Source: GCA-002779465 sp964596535 (lineage in GTDB: Bacteria > Desulfobacterota > Desulfobacteria > Desulfobacterales > UBA2156). Taken from it: a stretch of DNA of 64,000 nt. The position numbers and the translations under genes are program-made. Below the pieces are notes generated by a model. The model was given only the letters and a program-made list of their open reading frames with translations, was not told the origin of the DNA and ran no database searches. This document shows positions 60,744-64,000 of the stretch, in pieces. The stretch's first letter is position 1; every line of letters begins with the position of its first letter. Location of the stretch: the NCBI GenBank assembly GCA_964596535.1, contig CAZQUR010000003.1, positions 9,412 through 73,411 on the forward strand, read 5' to 3'.

Positions 60744-61886
60744 TTATTGGAGTTTTATACTGGAAGTGGATTCACAAAGACGTTGTATTTGGCGCAAATC
60801 GACGTCCACCCCCAGACCCGGTCCCGGCAACAATCCCGCTTCGCCCCCCTTGCCGAATGAAACCGGATGCCGCGTGACATTTTCTTTCAATAAAAACGCA
60901 TCATAAGAACCATCATAATATAACGCATCCCGGCAATGCAGCGAGAGGACACGTCCTGCGGCGGAGAGAATTCCCGACTCCCCAAGGTGACATCCGATTT
61001 GGAAACAAAAATTCTTTTCTCTGAGCAGATCCACCAGCTTGAAGGATCTGCGGAATCCACCGCATTTGGAAAGGCGGATGTTGACCATGTTGAACCCCTG
61101 GGCGGCAGCCGCATCCACATCCTGCAGTTGGCAAACGGATTCGTCCGCCATCAGGAAAATCCCCATGGCGGCGGCCCGTTCTGCGATTTCAAGAAAAGTC
61201 GGATCTTCCGGCGCCATGGGCTGTTCGATGACACGGATTTGAAAGGGCTTAAAAAGCGGCATGTGCGCCAATGCCAGTGCCTTGTCCCAGGCGCCGTTGG
61301 CATCGACTTTCAGGTCATAATCCGTTTTAAATACGGCCCTTAAGGTTTCAAGATTCTTTTGGTTTTGAAGGACGTCTTTTCCCATTTTCAGTTTCAAGCG
61401 GCGGATTTCCAGGTTCTGGATCCGGCGGCACAACGCCTCCACACCGTTTGAATTCCACAGCGGTATGGCCGCACCGTAATGGATCTTTTCCGTGAAGAAG
61501 TCTTTCGAAAAATAATCCGACACGTTTTTCCCTTCACCTTTGCCCAAAATATCCAGCAATGCGCATTCCAACGCACAAACGGCGGAATGATGCGTTTTTT
61601 CTTCCGGGAGAACGTCGATGAAATCCCAAACCTGCTCGATGTGTTGCAATACCTTGGGAAACGCCGAAAAACGGACAAACCGGGAAATATCTTCCAACAC
61701 ACTCCGGGTCGATTCGCCGGTGACGTACGCCCGGGGCGCGCCCTCACCGTATCCCCGGAGTTTGCCCCCCTTCGATATGATTTCACAAACCACGTTTTTG
61801 GCGTATCCGCCCTTGTTGAGTGCATGGGGAAAATTCCCCGCGAAGGGGAGCGCAATCTCGTAAATATTGATCGTTTCAATATCCAT
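60744..61886 (-). CDS. Enolase-superfamily dipeptide-epimerase-like enzyme
   Basis: 380 residues with the muconate-lactonizing/dipeptide-epimerase layout. The catalytic Lys pair is in RRLKLKMG, metal ligands are Asp in KVDANGAW, Glu in RVIEQPM and Asp in MADESVCQ, and the opposite Lys is in NIRLSKCGGF. These residues suggest an epimerase acting on L-Ala-D/L-Glu-like dipeptides or a related acid/sugar reaction; specificity cannot be read. Codons are more A/T-rich than in the core metabolic genes. It is 21 bases upstream of nothing related; the histidine kinase lies behind it on the same strand. Confidence 0.87.
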   Translation of the reverse strand: MDIETINIYEIALPFAGNFPHALNKGGYAKNVVCEIISKGGKLRGYGEGAPRAYVTGESTRSVLEDISRFVRFSAFPKVLQHIEQVWDFIDVLPEEKTHHSAVCALECALLDILGKGEGKNVSDYFSKDFFTEKIHYGAAIPLWNSNGVEALCRRIQNLEIRRLKLKMGKDVLQNQKNLETLRAVFKTDYDLKVDANGAWDKALALAHMPLFKPFQIRVIEQPMAPEDPTFLEIAERAAAMGIFLMADESVCQLQDVDAAAAQGFNMVNIRLSKCGGFRRSFKLVDLLREKNFCFQIGCHLGESGILSAAGRVLSLHCRDALYYDGSYDAFLLKENVTRHPVSFGKGGEAGLLPGPGLGVDVDLRQIQRLCESTSSIKLQ

Positions 61887-61907
61887 GGCAAAATAAAATG
61901 GATGTCC

Positions 61908-63899
61908 TTACGGAGAAGGTGCGCTTTGTGTCTCGGAGCGGGCGGGGAGCGTCAGCGTGAACGTCGTTCCTTTGTTGATGACGCTTTCCACCTCGATGTT
62001 GCCCCCGTGATCCTGGATATTTTGATGGGCGATAAAAAGGCCCAGGCCCGTGCCGTTGTGCATGGAGCTTTTATGCTTGGTGGTGAAATAGGGATCGAAT
62101 ATCATTTCCAGGTTGGATCTGGGAATGCCGATCCCTGTGTCCCGGATCTTGATCTGGACGGACTCGGGCTTTCCCCTGAAATGGCGGTGACGCGTCTCCA
62201 CATCGATCTTTCCCTTTTCCGAAGTGAATTCAATGGCGTTGGAAAGCAGGTTCAAGACGACCTGCTTCATTTTTTCGGAATCCATCCAAATGTTTTCAAT
62301 GGTGGGATCCAGATAGGTGTGGATTAAGATTCTTTTCCCTTTGCTCTGGGGCGTCACGAGGATCACCATCTTTTCGATGAGCGCGTTTAAGTCCCCCAGT
62401 TCGAAGTTGGACTCCTTGGTTTTGGTCAGGTCCAGCAACTCGGTGATGAGGTTGCTCACGCGATTGGTTTCTTCCTGGGCGATCTGATAAAATTCGGTCC
62501 GGAACTCCGGATCGTCGAACTTTTTCGGTAGCATCTGGATAAAGGTACCGATGGCGGTAAGGGGGTTCTTGATTTCGTGGGCGAGCCGGGCCGCCATATT
62601 CCCTAAAAAAGAAAGTTTTTCCGCCCGGCTCAACAAGGCCCGGGATTGATTCAGTTCCTTCATCCGCTGTTTCAAATCCTGGTACAGCCGGGCGTTTTGG
62701 ATGGCGATGGCGATCTGGGGGGCAAAGACATCCAGTGTCTGCCGGGTTTCTTCGGGAACACCGTGGTCTTCCACCGCATCGGTGGCGATGATCCCGATCA
62801 CTTTGGACCGGGTGATCAGCGGCACCACATAAACGGATGTCGGGTTCGCCCGTGCCAAAAGGACGTTTCCTTTCCGAAGACTGGAATGCTTGACTTCAGG
62901 GATATACTCCGACTGGCCGGTATTGGCTACTCTGGCCAAAATGTTGCTGAGTCGATCCAAAGGGACGCGATAATTTTTTATTTCTTCAGGGACTTCTCCG
63001 CCGTAACCCATCCCGTAGATATATTCGAGGCATCGCTCATTGTCATTGACCAGCATGATGGTGGCCCGCTGAATCCGGCAAACGGTGGCCAAAAGATTCA
63101 TGATCACGGTGAGGAGTTGTTCCAAATCGAGAATGGAAAGAATGGCCTTTCCCGTCTCTTGGATGGCAGTGAGCTGTTTGATCTTCCGGTTCAGCTCGAT
63201 GTTGAGACGGTTGACTTCTTCGTATTTCTGCTCGATGGTTTCCTTGTCTTTTTCGATTTCCTTGATGGTTTCCAAGAGAACGGACTTGGATCGGAAGAAA
63301 TCCCCAACGAAGCTTAGGATCTTTTTCCGTTCCTCCCAATGCAGGAGGTACTCACAGTAGGGTGCTCCGTCGAAGTAGCAGGCGGTTTCTACCAGGTGGA
63401 GGGGGTTCTGGCCCCACAGGGTCGGCAGAAACGTATAAATTCCCTGATTATACATGCAGATCTCCTTGGATACCTGCATGTCCGGATTCCAGTGCAGGCG
63501 GACGACGGCTTCGTTCGCCTCTTTTTTAACCAGTTCCACAACCTTGTTGCGGTTCCATTTGGCATTGATCCGCTGGGCGTTTTTCAGTGCCATGTCAAAT
63601 GAACCGAAAACCTTGACGATGATGCTTTTGAATCCCAACTGGGTCCGCTCAACGGCATGCCGGGCCAGGCGGAAAGGGGCCTTTTCATCCTTGAGAATAT
63701 GCTTCGCGCGTTGGTGGAGCGTCGAAGCCACGGCACTGGAGATCCAATTGTTGGAATCGGTGAGAAAGGCTTCGGGGTCGGAAAGGGCGTCGATTTCCGG
63801 GTGGAGATTCTCGATGAGTTCCGGAATCCGATCCTTGGCATGCATCCGGATGTAGTTTAGAATCACACCCGAGTTGGTGCAGTTGACTTCTTTTTCCAT
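61908..63899 (-). CDS. Soluble GAF-domain sensor histidine kinase
   Basis: 663 residues, no membrane segment. An N-terminal ~200 residues contain an unfamiliar helical part and a V4R/heme-NO-binding-like segment (NPLHLVETACYFDGAPYCEYLLHW). A coiled coil (about 215-250) is followed by a GAF domain (about 255-410), HisKA with phospho-His in LAHEIKNPLTAIGTF, and an HATPase with NLLSNAIEF, DTGIGIP and GTGLGLFIAHQNI. No response regulator is adjacent, so it signals to an unlinked partner. The enolase-superfamily gene follows it 21 bases downstream. Confidence 0.9.
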   Translation of the reverse strand: MEKEVNCTNSGVILNYIRMHAKDRIPELIENLHPEIDALSDPEAFLTDSNNWISSAVASTLHQRAKHILKDEKAPFRLARHAVERTQLGFKSIIVKVFGSFDMALKNAQRINAKWNRNKVVELVKKEANEAVVRLHWNPDMQVSKEICMYNQGIYTFLPTLWGQNPLHLVETACYFDGAPYCEYLLHWEERKKILSFVGDFFRSKSVLLETIKEIEKDKETIEQKYEEVNRLNIELNRKIKQLTAIQETGKAILSILDLEQLLTVIMNLLATVCRIQRATIMLVNDNERCLEYIYGMGYGGEVPEEIKNYRVPLDRLSNILARVANTGQSEYIPEVKHSSLRKGNVLLARANPTSVYVVPLITRSKVIGIIATDAVEDHGVPEETRQTLDVFAPQIAIAIQNARLYQDLKQRMKELNQSRALLSRAEKLSFLGNMAARLAHEIKNPLTAIGTFIQMLPKKFDDPEFRTEFYQIAQEETNRVSNLITELLDLTKTKESNFELGDLNALIEKMVILVTPQSKGKRILIHTYLDPTIENIWMDSEKMKQVVLNLLSNAIEFTSEKGKIDVETRHRHFRGKPESVQIKIRDTGIGIPRSNLEMIFDPYFTTKHKSSMHNGTGLGLFIAHQNIQDHGGNIEVESVINKGTTFTLTLPARSETQSAPSP

Positions 63900-64000
63900 C
63901 TCACCATACTCGACTCAGGAAAAACAGGAAAGGGGTTCGGCGGGATTGTTTTTTCACGTAAGCTTCAGCACGGAGGCGTTGAAAACCGGTACCGGCACCA

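Noticed and set aside
63954..64000. 15-codon minus-strand tail (ending PVFNASVLKLT) of a gene continuing beyond the window
   Set aside because: Plausible C-terminus but too short to support as a feature.

Overview
This is 64 kb of GC-rich bacterial DNA. It is very probably a metagenome-assembled or draft scaffold of a propionate-metabolising Desulfobacterota (Syntrophobacter- or Desulfobacteria-like) organism. The organism call is an inference. It rests on a methylmalonyl-CoA pathway built around a biotin transcarboxylase, a FrdCAB-type succinate dehydrogenase/fumarate reductase, hydrogenase nickel chaperones, sigma-54 regulation and the style of dispersed palindromic repeats. No rRNA, tRNA, CRISPR array, prophage or insertion sequence was seen. 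One run of 100 N (23473-23572) is a scaffold gap flanked by identical 55-bp ends.

Layout. 1-5465: housekeeping run on the + strand: argS (3' part), SPOR protein, gatC, gatA, a small ORF and mutL. 5679-9627: a three-gene minus-strand cassette of a GNAT fusion, a RimK-like ATP-grasp ligase and a QueC-like PP-loop protein. I cannot assign it to a known pathway, and it is the best candidate here for an undescribed small-molecule or peptide system. 9842-15569: class III nucleotide cyclase, SUMF1-like secreted protein, and a large membrane transporter-like protein ending in HEAT-like repeats and a cyclic-nucleotide-binding domain; this may be a self-contained cNMP module. 15653-22727: glutathione-synthetase-like ligase translationally coupled to a peptide ABC transporter, whose last ATPase gene is separated by a repeat-filled gap. 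22743-24183: porin with its own promoter and terminator. 24392-33049: FG-GAP protein, gatB, DUF2065, queA, tgt, NFU, aminotransferase, methylmalonyl-CoA epimerase and an outer-membrane protein. 33294-35279: B12-binding radical SAM enzyme. 35362-39199: pqiA-pqiA-pqiB-pqiC lipid-transport-type operon.

39408-44205: a PAS/sigma-54 activator split by a one-base frameshift at an A9 run, a sigma-54 promoter with candidate activator sites, a 39-residue membrane ORF and a propionyl-CoA synthetase-like acyl-CoA synthetase. 44642-57922: sdhCAB, a monooxygenase-like small protein, methylmalonyl-CoA mutase, carboxyltransferase, a small carboxylase subunit, a biotin/pyruvate carboxyltransferase subunit, sucCD and hypAB. 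Read together with the epimerase at 31728 these genes encode propionate -> propionyl-CoA -> methylmalonyl-CoA -> succinyl-CoA -> succinate -> fumarate, with oxaloacetate/pyruvate as the carboxyl donor/acceptor pair; every step is reversible in principle. 58039-63899: AdoMet decarboxylase-spermidine synthase fusion, a pyruvate-kinase C-domain protein, a zinc-ribbon protein, a dipeptide-epimerase-like enolase-superfamily enzyme and a GAF histidine kinase.

At least four dispersed repeat families, one octamer tandem array and one long fold-back hairpin lie between these genes. Two of the repeat copies overlap coding sequence ends.
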